Below, piece after piece: positions 33,003 through 41,982 of a DNA stretch of 49,755 bases. The notes under the pieces were generated by a model. It was not told where the DNA came from. It saw only the letters and a program-made list of their open reading frames with translations, and did no database searches. Origin of the DNA: an uncultured Lachnospiraceae bacterium (GTDB taxonomy: Bacteria > Bacillota > Clostridia > Lachnospirales > Lachnospiraceae); assembly GCA_910579495.1 (NCBI GenBank), contig CAJTVD010000004.1, positions 52,463 through 102,217 of the forward strand, given 5' to 3'. Both the position numbers and the translations under genes were made by a program. Within the stretch, counting starts at the first letter, position 1, and every line of letters starts with the position of its first letter.

Positions 33003-34253
33003 ATGAACAGTGAAATCAGAGACATGAATTTAGCCGAATCCGGCGAGCGCAAGATTGAGTGGGTAAAAAGGAACTGCGACCTGCTCCGTACCCTGGAGGA
33101 AGAATTTGGAAAAACCAAACCCTTTGAGGGAAAGAAAATCGCACTTTCTGTCCATCTGGAAGCAAAGACAGCGTATCTATGCCTGGTGCTGAAAGCCGGG
33201 GGAGCGCAGATGTTTGTAACCGGCTCCAATCCCCTGTCCACCCAGGATGACGTGGCGGCGGCGCTGGTCAAGGCAGGGCTTGAAGTCCATGCATGGTATG
33301 GCTGCACCCCGGAGGAATATGAATCCCATATCCGCCATGTGCTGGAGGCAGGGCCGAATATTATTATTGACGATGGGGGCGACCTGGTAAATATGGTGCA
33401 CACCCAGATGCCGGAGCTGATTCCCAAAATTATCGGCGGGTGTGAAGAGACCACTACCGGTATTATCCGCCTGGAGGCCATGAACCGTGCGGGAGAGCTG
33501 AAATTCCCTATGGTGCGGGTGAACAATGCAGACTGTAAGCACTTATTTGACAACCGTTATGGGACCGGGCAGTCGGTATGGGACGGCATTAACCGTACCA
33601 CCAACCTGATTGTAGCGGGAAAGATCGTGGTGGTAGCAGGCTACGGCTGGTGCGGCAAGGGAACTGCCATGAGGGCCAAAGGGCTTGGTGCAAGGGTGAT
33701 CGTGACGGAAATTGACCCGATCAAGGCTATTGAGGCGGTGATGGACGGCTTTGACGTGATGCCTATGAATGAGGCGGCGAAGGTAGGGGATTTCTTTGTC
33801 ACAGTTACCGGGTGCGACAAGGTTATCGACGAGGAAGACTTTAAGGTGATGAAGGACGGCGCAATCCTTTGCAATGCGGGACACTTTGACTGTGAAATCG
33901 ACATGGCAAGGCTCCGGGAGATTGCAGTGGAAACCAGGGAACAGAGAAAGAATATCATGGGCTATAAGCTTCCCACCGGACAGTGGATTTTTATCCTGGC
34001 GGAAGGGCGGCTGGTAAACCTGGCGGCAGGGGACGGGCACCCGGCGGAGATTATGGATATGAGCTTTGCCATCCAGGCATTGTCCGCCAAGTATCTGGTG
34101 GAGCATGGCAGCGAGCTTACAGAAAAGCTTATTGATGTGCCCAGGGCTGTGGATATGGATGTGGCGAAGAGAAAACTGGCATTTTTAGGGAAAGAGATTG
34201 ATGTCCTGACACCGGAACAGGAAAAGTATTTAAACAGCTACACATTGGTATAA
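33003..34253 (+). CDS. ahcY: Adenosylhomocysteinase
   Basis: 416-aa SAH hydrolase (SAH to homocysteine + adenosine), cytoplasmic, NAD-bound. Motifs: ALSVHLEAKTAYL near the N-terminus, DDGGDLVN, NNADCKHLFDNRYGTGQSVW, the NAD loop VVAGYGWCGKGTA and the C-terminal LVNLAAGDGHPAEIMD. It is the shorter bacterial form. AGGAGGG precedes the ATG. With mtaD it forms a SAM-byproduct recycling pair. Confidence 0.95.
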   Translation: MNSEIRDMNLAESGERKIEWVKRNCDLLRTLEEEFGKTKPFEGKKIALSVHLEAKTAYLCLVLKAGGAQMFVTGSNPLSTQDDVAAALVKAGLEVHAWYGCTPEEYESHIRHVLEAGPNIIIDDGGDLVNMVHTQMPELIPKIIGGCEETTTGIIRLEAMNRAGELKFPMVRVNNADCKHLFDNRYGTGQSVWDGINRTTNLIVAGKIVVVAGYGWCGKGTAMRAKGLGARVIVTEIDPIKAIEAVMDGFDVMPMNEAAKVGDFFVTVTGCDKVIDEEDFKVMKDGAILCNAGHFDCEIDMARLREIAVETREQRKNIMGYKLPTGQWIFILAEGRLVNLAAGDGHPAEIMDMSFAIQALSAKYLVEHGSELTEKLIDVPRAVDMDVAKRKLAFLGKEIDVLTPEQEKYLNSYTLV

Positions 34254-34285
34254 AAGGGGAATTGAGTTTTACAGGAGAGTAGCAT

Positions 34286-34960
34286 ATGGGGATAGTTGAC
34301 AAAGAGGAAGGGTGGTTTGGCAGGGAGGATGAGGTTGGAAACAGGGGAAGGAAGCTGCTGGCCATTATTATGGTGGCAGTGGCGGCGCTTGGTTTCTTTA
34401 TCCTTGCCAATTTGCTGGACGGGAAAGCCCTGCTCATGGGAGACCCTTATGTGATACGCTTTGGCAATGTGGAGGTACGCCCGGGGAGGACCCGGGTGAG
34501 GAACCTGGCGGCGGCAGGCTATGATTTTTCCGACTTAAGCCTTGGGCGGCCGTCAGGGGATGGGGATGAAGCTTCCTGCGTGTATTCAGAGGTTTACGAC
34601 CTGGACGCCCAGGCGGACAAGAAGACGGTCTATACCTCCATTATCCTTGTAAAAGACGGGCAATGCGTGGCGCTGATTTCCGTGGTCAATGAAAAAAACA
34701 CGGAGATACCGCTGTCAGAGTGCAAAATAAACAGTGTTGCCGTATGCCCTGATTACTATGAAAGCGAAACAGTTTCGCTGGAAGGTGCCAGCTTTGGCCA
34801 GCTATCTGCCAATACCCTCACAAAGATACTGGGAAAGCCCCGGAAGGTATCGGAGGAGGGGAGAACTTATACCTGGGAGAGAGGCGTCCACCGGGTTATC
34901 CTTACATACAACGAGGACGGCTTCCCGGAAAGCCTTAAGACAGAATATCATAACTTTTGA
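34286..34960 (+). CDS. Membrane-anchored protein of unknown function
   Basis: 224 aa. Short cytoplasmic N-terminus, one membrane segment at about 24-45 (LLAIIMVAVAALGFFILANLL), then an extracellular domain with alternating strands. I do not recognise the family. It contains KILGKPRKVSEEGRTYTWERG, resembling small lipoprotein folds of the SmpA/BLIP type, but this is weak. AGGAGAG precedes the ATG, 33 bases after ahcY, so it may be co-transcribed. Confidence 0.65.
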   Translation: MGIVDKEEGWFGREDEVGNRGRKLLAIIMVAVAALGFFILANLLDGKALLMGDPYVIRFGNVEVRPGRTRVRNLAAAGYDFSDLSLGRPSGDGDEASCVYSEVYDLDAQADKKTVYTSIILVKDGQCVALISVVNEKNTEIPLSECKINSVAVCPDYYESETVSLEGASFGQLSANTLTKILGKPRKVSEEGRTYTWERGVHRVILTYNEDGFPESLKTEYHNF

Positions 34961-35098
34961 CGGCAAAAAGATATATGGGGCAGCCCGGAAAACTTTTACC
35001 CCTTTGGGCAAAAGAAAATATTGCATAATATTGCCGTATGATTTACTATAGAAGTAGCAGTTGTTGTAAAATTTTGTAAAGTATGAGGAGGTATGCCA

Positions 35099-35740
35099 AT
35101 GCAAGAAACAATTAAGATCAAATCAAAAGTGCATCCGAATGTTGTACTGAAAGCAATACCTGGGCATTTCGTGACGCCCAATTCCCATGTAAATTATTTT
35201 CTGGATATGACTACCTTGAAGTCCAGGCTCAGCGAGGCTTCCGCAGCGGCAAAGGCACTCAGCGAACAGATTTCTGCAACAACGGTGGTTGACACGATCG
35301 TCTGCATTGACGGCTGTGAAATTATCGGCGCTTTCCTTGCGGAGGATCTGACCCGTGCAGGGGTTTACTCCATGAACGCCCACAGCACCATATACATAGT
35401 TACCCCTGAATATGTGAATTCCGGGCAGCTTGTTTTCAGGGAAAATATGCTTCCTATGATTAAGGGAAAGAATGTGCTCCTTCTGCTCACTTCCGCCACA
35501 ACAGGGCAGACCATTGTGAAGGCTTCCCAGGCGCTTTGCTATTATGGGGCGAAGATCAGCGGGATCAGCGCGGTTTTCAGCGCTGCCAACAGTGTTATGG
35601 GCATTCCCATTAAATCCCTGTTTACCATAGCGGACATTCCTGACTATAAGGCGTATGAACCGGAAGGGTGCTCCTTCTGCAAAGAGGGGAAAAAGATAGA
35701 CGCTTTCGCCAATGGATTTGGCTATTCCAAGATAAACTGA
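35099..35740 (+). CDS. Phosphoribosyltransferase-like protein
   Basis: 213-aa PRTase-fold protein resembling orotate PRTase-like proteins of Clostridia. The loop at about 127-138, LLLLTSATTGQT, sits where PRPP binding occurs, but the usual acidic pair is replaced by T-S. The C-terminus has a CSFCKEG pair of cysteines. The start at 35099 is seven bases from GAGGAGG; the ATG at 35093 is only one base away. Enzyme activity is uncertain; it could be regulatory or bind another nucleotide. Confidence 0.7.
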   Translation: MQETIKIKSKVHPNVVLKAIPGHFVTPNSHVNYFLDMTTLKSRLSEASAAAKALSEQISATTVVDTIVCIDGCEIIGAFLAEDLTRAGVYSMNAHSTIYIVTPEYVNSGQLVFRENMLPMIKGKNVLLLLTSATTGQTIVKASQALCYYGAKISGISAVFSAANSVMGIPIKSLFTIADIPDYKAYEPEGCSFCKEGKKIDAFANGFGYSKIN

Positions 35741-35770
35741 TACCGGATAAATACTTTAGGTTAAAAAAGA

Positions 35771-35797
35771 GGACAGGCTGTAGATGCCTGTCCTTTT
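35771..35797. terminator. Bidirectional terminator
   Basis: GGACAGGC (35771-35778) and GCCTGTCC (35786-35793), with T runs on both sides. It ends the PRTase-like gene and, in reverse, rubredoxin. Confidence 0.8.
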
Positions 35798-35806
35798 AAA
35801 TTCGTC

Positions 35807-35980
35807 TTAATTGTAGTTATCTATGCAGGGCTGGAACATACTCTTGCTTACGCCGCACAGAGGGCAGCACCAGTCATCAGGAATATCCTCAAAAGCTGTG
35901 CCGGGAGCGATTCCATGCTCAGGGTCTCCTTTTTCGGGATCATAGGTGTAACCACAGGGGTTGCAGAAATATTTCTTCAT
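35807..35980 (-). CDS. Rubredoxin
   Basis: 57-aa iron-sulfur electron carrier. It starts MKKYFCNPCGYTYDPEKGD, with C6 and C9 as the first pair and CPLCG as the second; DDWCCPLCG is the classic C-terminal knuckle. AGGAG lies upstream of the ATG. It would give electrons to the reverse rubrerythrin encoded 2.7 kb away to reduce peroxide. Upstream, an AT-rich near-palindrome resembles the site at the PerR gene, but this is weak. Confidence 0.93.
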   Translation of the reverse strand: MKKYFCNPCGYTYDPEKGDPEHGIAPGTAFEDIPDDWCCPLCGVSKSMFQPCIDNYN

Positions 35981-36105
35981 TTTTGTATCTCCTTCCTATC
36001 ATAATTTTAAGATATAAATATTTTATCATTCGCATAAGAGGCCGTCAAGGACTTCTTTTACCTGCCCACAGGCCCAAAGGCAACAATATTTGCCTTTGCC
36101 GTATT

Positions 36106-36942
36106 TTAAAAACCTGCAGCGAACCTGGCAAAATCGATAAACCAATGCATACCTATGGCCATTTGTAAATTTTTCTTTTTCATTAATAATGCCATGGGTA
36201 AATTAAAAAGCACACCATTTAATATACACATCAAAACCGCCAGGCCAGGTGATTTTATAAATAAGTCAGGATAATGGAGCAGCTCATGTGGGATTATCAA
36301 TAAAATATATATTAATACATTTTTAAAACGCGTTTCTGCTTTGCCATTAAATAAATAGTAAGCATATGCCAATAAGAAGAAACGGAATACTACTTCCTCG
36401 GCTATTGCAGGCTTCAGTGCAAAGATGGCAGAGCTTAATATATTTCTGAGGTTTATCTGGCGGCTTAATGAAAAATATAATATATTAAGGACTGCCAGCG
36501 GAATAGAAATAGCTGCGCCCAGGCCGAAAGATCGAATGCTTTTTACAATACCTATATGAATTGAGACATTTTCCATATCCGCCAATTCGTATAGCCTGCA
36601 TGCTGCATAAAATGAAACCATTACGCAAATGCTGGTAACAATAATGTCTGCCGTCCTGGGGTCACGGAACAACGAAAATAAACATGTTGCCCCAAGAAGC
36701 AAAGACATAGCTGCCTGTTTCCACTGAAAAATTCCCGCCTTAATAATGTAATAAACCGCCAATAGCAAAATCAGAATCTCTGTCCAGTTCCAAGCCCTGG
36801 ACGTAAAATTGTGATAGTGCAAAGTTGCCTCTAATGGAATTATTATTGCAGCTACATAAAGCAATATAAAAATGCACCAAAAAATAAAATATTTCCAGTC
36901 AACTAAATGATTTTTAGGAGGTTTGATAATACGGTTCTTCAT
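36106..36942 (-). CDS. CPBP-family intramembrane metalloprotease
   Basis: 278-aa membrane protein with about seven or eight hydrophobic segments. The CPBP (ABI/Rce1) motifs are present: EEVVFRFFLLA (the EExxxR motif), HELLHYPD and HWFIDFARF near the end. Start at 36942, seven bases after GGAG. Such proteins act in peptide maturation, self-immunity or membrane proteolysis; no bacteriocin genes are visible. The region from here to about 38.4 kb is AT-richer than its surroundings. Confidence 0.8.
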   Translation of the reverse strand: MKNRIIKPPKNHLVDWKYFIFWCIFILLYVAAIIIPLEATLHYHNFTSRAWNWTEILILLLAVYYIIKAGIFQWKQAAMSLLLGATCLFSLFRDPRTADIIVTSICVMVSFYAACRLYELADMENVSIHIGIVKSIRSFGLGAAISIPLAVLNILYFSLSRQINLRNILSSAIFALKPAIAEEVVFRFFLLAYAYYLFNGKAETRFKNVLIYILLIIPHELLHYPDLFIKSPGLAVLMCILNGVLFNLPMALLMKKKNLQMAIGMHWFIDFARFAAGF

Positions 36943-37128
36943 GATTGGCTCCTTATGCAAATTGGTTTTATTCCTTTATTTTACCATAACATGTGTAAAA
37001 TACTACTATTTTTTAACTCCCTTTTTGGAATTGTGTACCCATAGAAAGCGGGATTATAAATATACATTGCAGGCATTAAGCACATATTTTATAATCAATT
37101 ATATCAATTGACATTTAAGGAGGCAGGT

Positions 37129-37776
37129 ATGTTAAATAAAAATGACTTTGACCTGTGGGCAGATGGATATGACATAACGGTGGGGATTTCCGATGAAGAA
37201 AATACATATCCGTTTGCCGGTTACCGGGATGTGCTTGGAAACATCTTTCATGCCATTATGGAAAAGCCAAACGCAACAGTGCTTGATATAGGGTTTGGGA
37301 CGGGTACACTCACGACAAAACTATATGAACATGGTTGTTCCATCTATGGGCAGGATTTCTCGTCAAGAATGATTGAATTAGCATCCGAGAAAATGCCGGG
37401 CTCACATCTTTATCAGGGGGATTTCACGAAAGGATTAGTAGAACCGCTGAGGAATCAATGCTATGATTTTATTGTGGCAACATACTCACTGCATCATTTG
37501 ACTGATGGACAAAAAATATCCTTTCTTCGCACTTTGCGTAATTGCCTGAAAGAGAATGGGAAGATTCTAATTGGTGACGTTGCTTTTAAAAACCGCGATA
37601 AATTGAATCAATGCAGACAGGAAGCAGGTGACGGATGGGATGATGAAGAATTATATTTCGTTGCTGATGAACTGAGAAGTGCATTTCCGGGCATTGCATT
37701 TAGGCAAATTTCATACTGCGCAGGTATCCTGACATTGACCCGTTGGGAACACTTTTCTGAAAAGGGAGTTTTTTAA
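37129..37776 (+). CDS. Class I SAM-dependent methyltransferase
   Basis: 215-aa methyltransferase (YrrT-like group). It begins MLNKNDFDLWADGYD; SAM motif I is VLDIGFGTGTLTTKLYEHG, followed by YGQDFSSRMIELA and VATYSLHHLTDGQK. The ATG at 37129 has AAGGAGG upstream. The substrate is unknown. It is likely cargo of an accessory region together with the next acetyltransferase. Confidence 0.88.
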   Translation: MLNKNDFDLWADGYDITVGISDEENTYPFAGYRDVLGNIFHAIMEKPNATVLDIGFGTGTLTTKLYEHGCSIYGQDFSSRMIELASEKMPGSHLYQGDFTKGLVEPLRNQCYDFIVATYSLHHLTDGQKISFLRTLRNCLKENGKILIGDVAFKNRDKLNQCRQEAGDGWDDEELYFVADELRSAFPGIAFRQISYCAGILTLTRWEHFSEKGVF

Positions 37777-37883
37777 AGCGGCTCTAAAGCCTTGTTTCAG
37801 CTTGGGCAATATTTAAAGTAAATGCCCAATTAGGGAGGAAATGTAAAATAAATACGGATATTATAGGTGAAAAAGATGGTTTT

Positions 37884-38405
37884 TTGATACGGCGGGCTAA
37901 AGCAGAGGATGTAACAAATTACTACAGACAGAATTATTGCCCTTTAGATGGGGAAGTGGCGCGGTTAACAGGCTGTAAAGAAGAATTTACGGAAGAAGAA
38001 GTAACTTCCTTTTTTCTTAAATCCCTTGAGGAAGATGATAGGTACTTCTTTTTAATCATAGCGCCAGATGGAAAAATTATTGGCGAAAGTGTAATCAACG
38101 AAATTGATTGGGATTTACGTTGTGCCAATTTCCGCATTGGCCTTTTCCACATGACAGAGCGTGAAAAAGGGATTGGCACTTGGGCAACGGAAGTAACCCG
38201 TGATTTTGCATTTGAAGAATTAAAACTACATCGTTTAGGGCTGGATGTGTATTCGTTTAATCCAAGAGCAGAAAAAGCGTATTTAAAGGCTGGCTTTAAG
38301 CGGGAAGGTGTTTTGAGGGATGCTGTTATGGATGGAGATAAATATGCAGATGATATTTTGATGTCAATTTTAGAAGGCGAATGGAGAAGGTTGAAGGGAA
38401 AGTAA
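37884..38405 (+). CDS. GNAT-family N-acetyltransferase with unusual start
   Basis: 173-aa GNAT enzyme from the TTG shown. Acetyl-CoA-binding region GLFHMTEREKGIGTWATEVT, then DVYSFNPRAEKAYLKAGFKREG. In-frame codons continue upstream as INTDIIGEKDGFL without stop, and the only good ribosome site (GGGAGG, 37833-37838) is nine bases before an ATA at 37848, where I recall relatives starting with MNTD. An ATG at 37841 is followed directly by TAA. So either ATA is used, the TTG at 37884 is used, or the start has decayed. The acceptor substrate is unknown. Confidence 0.8.
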   Translation: MIRRAKAEDVTNYYRQNYCPLDGEVARLTGCKEEFTEEEVTSFFLKSLEEDDRYFFLIIAPDGKIIGESVINEIDWDLRCANFRIGLFHMTEREKGIGTWATEVTRDFAFEELKLHRLGLDVYSFNPRAEKAYLKAGFKREGVLRDAVMDGDKYADDILMSILEGEWRRLKGK

Positions 38406-38542
38406 AAAGCTTAACAAGAGAACCGAAAGCTAGTTGGAGCCTAGCCTCCGGCAAATAGGTGTTAAAAAGATTGGACGGGTTCCTCTCTGCTACGCAACCG
38501 AAATGGCAAGGTGCATAAGGAAAATGCGCTCATTGAGCGCAA

Positions 38543-38580
38543 GAAAAAACGGTATAGCCCTTGCAATCGGGGCTATACCG
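38543..38580 (-). terminator. Terminator of the PerR-reverse rubrerythrin operon
   Basis: On the minus strand, an 11-bp stem CGGTATAGCCC/GGGCTATACCG (38550-38560 with 38570-38580) is followed by GTTTTTTC. A second hairpin TGCGCTC-ATT-GAGCGCA lies next to it. The 230-base gap 38406-38636 contains no gene I can support. Confidence 0.75.
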
Positions 38581-38636
38581 CCTAATCTGAAATTACTTCC
38601 TTATAACTTGAAACCCTTCATTTTTGGCATTTATGA

Positions 38637-39176
38637 TTAACCAAAGTACCTCTTTAATAACCCTTCAAATGCCTTGCCGTGTCTTGCCTCATCCCTTGCC
38701 ATTTCATGGACGGTATCATGGATTGCGTCAAGATTAGCAGCCTTTGCCCTCTTAGCCAGGTCAAATTTACCAGCAGTTGCGCCGTTTTCAGCTTCCACTC
38801 TCATCTCAAGGTTTTTCTTGGTAGAATCGGTTACCACTTCGCCTAACAGTTCAGCGAATTTTGCTGCATGCTCAGCCTCTTCGTAAGCAGCCTTTTCCCA
38901 GTATAAGCCGATTTCCGGATAACCTTCCCTGTGGGCAACTCTTGCCATAGCCAGATACATACCAACCTCTGTACATTCGCCGTTAAAGTTTGCCCTTAAA
39001 TCAGCAACGATATCCTCGCTTACACCCTGGGCAACGCCTACCACGTGTTCTGCAGCCCATACTTTCTCTTCGCCCTGGGCGGTGAATTTCTCAGCAGGTG
39101 CGTTGCAGACAGGGCACTTTTCCGGTGCTGCATCTCCCTCATGGACATAACCACATACCTGACATACAAATTTCAT
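38637..39176 (-). CDS. Reverse rubrerythrin
   Basis: 179-aa peroxide reductase of anaerobes with the rubredoxin-like iron site first: C5, C8, C21 and C24 (CQVCG...CPVC). The di-iron four-helix domain follows, with NGECTEVGMYLAMARVA, EEAEHAAKFAELLGE and MARDEARHGKAF. Domain order is opposite to classical rubrerythrin. It is 46 bases downstream of the PerR gene and probably in its operon, so induced by peroxide. Confidence 0.93.
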   Translation of the reverse strand: MKFVCQVCGYVHEGDAAPEKCPVCNAPAEKFTAQGEEKVWAAEHVVGVAQGVSEDIVADLRANFNGECTEVGMYLAMARVAHREGYPEIGLYWEKAAYEEAEHAAKFAELLGEVVTDSTKKNLEMRVEAENGATAGKFDLAKRAKAANLDAIHDTVHEMARDEARHGKAFEGLLKRYFG

Positions 39177-39222
39177 AATTTTAATCTCCTTTTCTTTATT
39201 AAATTAATCCACAGACACGGAC

Positions 39223-39627
39223 TTAAGAATAAATCCGGTTCCTGGATTTATTGACGCATTGACAGCAGAGGCCATAAAAATAAGCCGTATGCCCTTTGAT
39301 TTCACCATCATAGTTTGCCTGGGCGGCTTCGGTGATTTTTTCTGTGAACGGCAAGTAAAGGTCGGAAACGCTGCCGCACCCCGAACAGACGAAATGGTAA
39401 TGGGGCGAGGTATCGAAATCAAAACGGTCAACTCCGTCCCCCACCCGGAGCCGGATAATTTCGCCAAGGTCGGCAAGCAGGGTCAGGTTCCGGTAGACAG
39501 TTCCAAGGCTGATGTTGGGGAAGGATTTCCGGACATTCATGTAAACCACATCTGCGGTGGGATGGTCTTTCCTGAGAGAAAGGAATTCTTTGATGGAATC
39601 CCGCTGTTTGCTATGTTTTAAATTCAT
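39223..39627 (-). CDS. perR: PerR-type Fur family regulator
   Basis: 134-aa Fur-family repressor. N-terminal winged helix (KSFPNISLGTVYRNLTLLADLGEI) and a metal-binding C-terminus, DRFDFDTSPHYHFVCSGCG with a later CCQC giving the structural zinc CxxC pairs. Position before reverse rubrerythrin and the Asp-rich regulatory-metal region favour PerR over Fur. GAGGAAGG precedes the ATG. Confidence 0.88.
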   Translation of the reverse strand: MNLKHSKQRDSIKEFLSLRKDHPTADVVYMNVRKSFPNISLGTVYRNLTLLADLGEIIRLRVGDGVDRFDFDTSPHYHFVCSGCGSVSDLYLPFTEKITEAAQANYDGEIKGHTAYFYGLCCQCVNKSRNRIYS

Positions 39628-39645
39628 AAGCCTTCCTCTAATATA

Positions 39646-39696
39646 AAAACAATAATTATTACTGTTTTATTATATTAATTTCCCCGGGAATGTCAA
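39646..39696 (-). promoter_or_regulatory. perR promoter and candidate PerR operator
   Basis: On the minus strand, -35 TTGACA (39691-39696), 16 bases, -10 TATAAT (39669-39674). The palindrome AATAATTATT (39651-39660) lies just after the start point and resembles a Per/Fur box, suggesting autoregulation. Confidence 0.65.
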
Positions 39697-39788
39697 GGGA
39701 ATTTATAAAATTTTTATAGTTTCCCCTATTCTTTAATAACAAGCTTTTTACTGTATGTGCTATAATCGGTATAAAGGTGGAGATTGCT

Positions 39789-41267
39789 ATGAAATTTAAA
39801 ACCAGGCTGATAGTGACGTTTTTAACGATTGTCCTGCTGCCCTTAGTGCTTGCGTGTACAGCTTTTATATGTATTGGAGGTGCTCTTGGCAAGGAGCAGG
39901 AAGAGTATGGGTTCAGGAATAAGGATTACAATATGCTCATCGACCCGGCGCAGGAGTCCAGGTCTATATCGGATGAGGTTTTCCTTAAGGTGAAGAAGAT
40001 AATAAAAGAGGATCCCGCGGGGCTGGAAGATATTAGTGTCCTTGCGGAGATCAATGAAGAGATTGTAAACAAATCTTCCTATATTATTGTGCGGAAACAG
40101 GATGGCCTTTATTATACGGGCAATGAGGTGGCAGCAGGGCAGATTTTTGGCAGCCTGCCCGACTTTGAGGAAGATGATGCGCAAAGGGAGCTGAACCGGA
40201 GTTTTTATTATGACGATATGAGGAAGCTGGTACGGCAGATGGACTTCTATTTTTCGGATGGGAGCCAGGGAAGCTTTTTTGTGGTTACTAAGGCAAATTC
40301 CCTGATTTCCCGGAGGCTGTTTGTGGATATGGCAATTGCCATTATGGTCATATTGATTTTTACCAGCCTCTTCCTTACCAACTGGATCAGCAAGGGAGTG
40401 TTTGTGCCCATCAACCAACTGAATGTTGCCATGCAGAATATTGCAGAGGGGAACCTGGAATATATGCTCCCGGGCAACGAAGAGGGGGAAATCGGCGAAC
40501 TTTACCGCAATTATGAAGATATGCGCCTGCGGCTGAAAGAATCCACGGATGAGAAGATCCTGGCGGAAAGGCAGAATAAGGAGCTGGTGAGCAATATATC
40601 CCATGACCTGAAGACCCCCATTACCGCCATTAAGGGCTATGTGGAAGGGATTATGGACGGTGTTGCCGACACCCCGGAAAAGATGGATAAGTATATCAGG
40701 ACCATATATAATAAAGCCAATGATATGGACAGGCTGATTAATGAACTGACGGTTTACTCGGGGATTGACTCTAACAGGATCCCCTACCACTTCCACAGGA
40801 TCAACGTTTCCGATTACTTTGGGGACTGTGTGGAAGAAGTGGGGCTTGACCTGGAATCCAAAAATATTGAGCTGAATTATTCCAACCTGGTAGCGCCGGG
40901 AACCATGGTCATTGCGGACCCGGAGCAGCTTAAGCGGGTAGTGAACAATATTATCGGCAACAGCGTGAAGTATCTGGACAAGGAGAGGGGGGAAATTGAT
41001 ATTCGGATTTTGGATGAGCTGGATTCTGTGCGGGTGGAAATTGAGGACAATGGGAAAGGGATTGCCGCCAAAGACCTGCCCAAGATATTTGAACGTTTTT
41101 ACCGGACTGACACTTCCAGGAACTCGGCTCAGGGGGGGAGCGGGATCGGGCTTTCCATAGTAAAGAAGATTGTGGAGGACCATGGCGGCTATATCTGGGC
41201 CACCAGCAGGGAAGGGGAAGGGACCTGTATGCATTTTGTGATCCGTAAGTATCAGGAAGCGGAATGA
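39789..41267 (+). CDS. Sensor histidine kinase (OmpR-type pair)
   Basis: 492-aa membrane kinase. TM1 about 7-29, an extracellular sensor to about 175, TM2 about 178-198, HAMP (GVFVPINQLNVAMQNIAEGN), then HisKA with NISHDLKTPITAIKGYVEG and phosphoacceptor H272, and HATPase_c with DNGKGI and GGSGIGLSIVKKI. The ATG at 39789 suits AAGGTGGAG. It pairs with the response regulator 25 bases downstream. The signal is unknown. Confidence 0.93.
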   Translation: MKFKTRLIVTFLTIVLLPLVLACTAFICIGGALGKEQEEYGFRNKDYNMLIDPAQESRSISDEVFLKVKKIIKEDPAGLEDISVLAEINEEIVNKSSYIIVRKQDGLYYTGNEVAAGQIFGSLPDFEEDDAQRELNRSFYYDDMRKLVRQMDFYFSDGSQGSFFVVTKANSLISRRLFVDMAIAIMVILIFTSLFLTNWISKGVFVPINQLNVAMQNIAEGNLEYMLPGNEEGEIGELYRNYEDMRLRLKESTDEKILAERQNKELVSNISHDLKTPITAIKGYVEGIMDGVADTPEKMDKYIRTIYNKANDMDRLINELTVYSGIDSNRIPYHFHRINVSDYFGDCVEEVGLDLESKNIELNYSNLVAPGTMVIADPEQLKRVVNNIIGNSVKYLDKERGEIDIRILDELDSVRVEIEDNGKGIAAKDLPKIFERFYRTDTSRNSAQGGSGIGLSIVKKIVEDHGGYIWATSREGEGTCMHFVIRKYQEAE

Positions 41268-41292
41268 TTGATAAAAATGGGAGGAATTTGAA

Positions 41293-41982
41293 ATGAGCAA
41301 AATTTTGATTATTGAAGATGAGGAAGCCATTGCTGATTTGGAGAAGGATTATCTGGAGTTAAGCGGGTTTGAAGTGTCCATCTGCAACAGGGGAGAGGAA
41401 GGGCTGCAGGCGGCTTTGTCCCAGGAGTTTGATTTGATTGTACTTGACCTGATGCTTCCCGGGATGGATGGGTTTGAAATCTGCAAACGCATCAGGGAGG
41501 GGAAGAATATTCCTATTATAATGGTATCTGCGAAAAAGGATGATATTGACAAGATCAGGGGCCTTGGCCTTGGGGCGGACGATTATATGACCAAGCCTTT
41601 CAGCCCCAGCGAGCTGGTGGCCAGGGTGAAAGCCCACATGGCAAGATATGACAGGCTGGTGGGGTCTAACCAGAAAAATAACGATATCATTGAAATCAGG
41701 GGCATCCGCATAGATAAGACCGCAAGGAGGGTTAACGTGGACGGGGTGGAGAAAGCCTTTACAGGCAAGGAATTTGACCTGCTGACTTTCCTGGCAGAGC
41801 ACCCTAACCATGTGTATACCAAGGAGGAGCTGTTCCGGGAAATCTGGGATATGGACTCCATTGGAGATATTGCTACTGTAACGGTGCATATAAAGAAGAT
41901 ACGGGAAAAAATAGAATATGATTCTGCCAAGCCCCAGTATATTGAGACTATCTGGGGTGTGGGGTATCGGTTTAAGGTATAA
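41293..41982 (+). CDS. OmpR/PhoB-family response regulator
   Basis: 229-aa regulator. Receiver with IIEDEEAIADLEKDYLELSG and D52 as phosphoacceptor (VLDLMLPGMDG), K in MTKPFSPSELVARV, then a winged-helix Trans_reg_C domain ending VWGVGYRFKV-like (IWGVGYRFKV). It is the partner of the upstream kinase. Its stop codon abuts the ATG of the pseudouridine synthase. Confidence 0.94.
   Translation: MSKILIIEDEEAIADLEKDYLELSGFEVSICNRGEEGLQAALSQEFDLIVLDLMLPGMDGFEICKRIREGKNIPIIMVSAKKDDIDKIRGLGLGADDYMTKPFSPSELVARVKAHMARYDRLVGSNQKNNDIIEIRGIRIDKTARRVNVDGVEKAFTGKEFDLLTFLAEHPNHVYTKEELFREIWDMDSIGDIATVTVHIKKIREKIEYDSAKPQYIETIWGVGYRFKV

Noticed and set aside
38434..38640. 68-aa ORF between the acetyltransferase and rubrerythrin
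   Set aside because: It runs through two perfect hairpins, one being the minus-strand terminator; no ribosome site.
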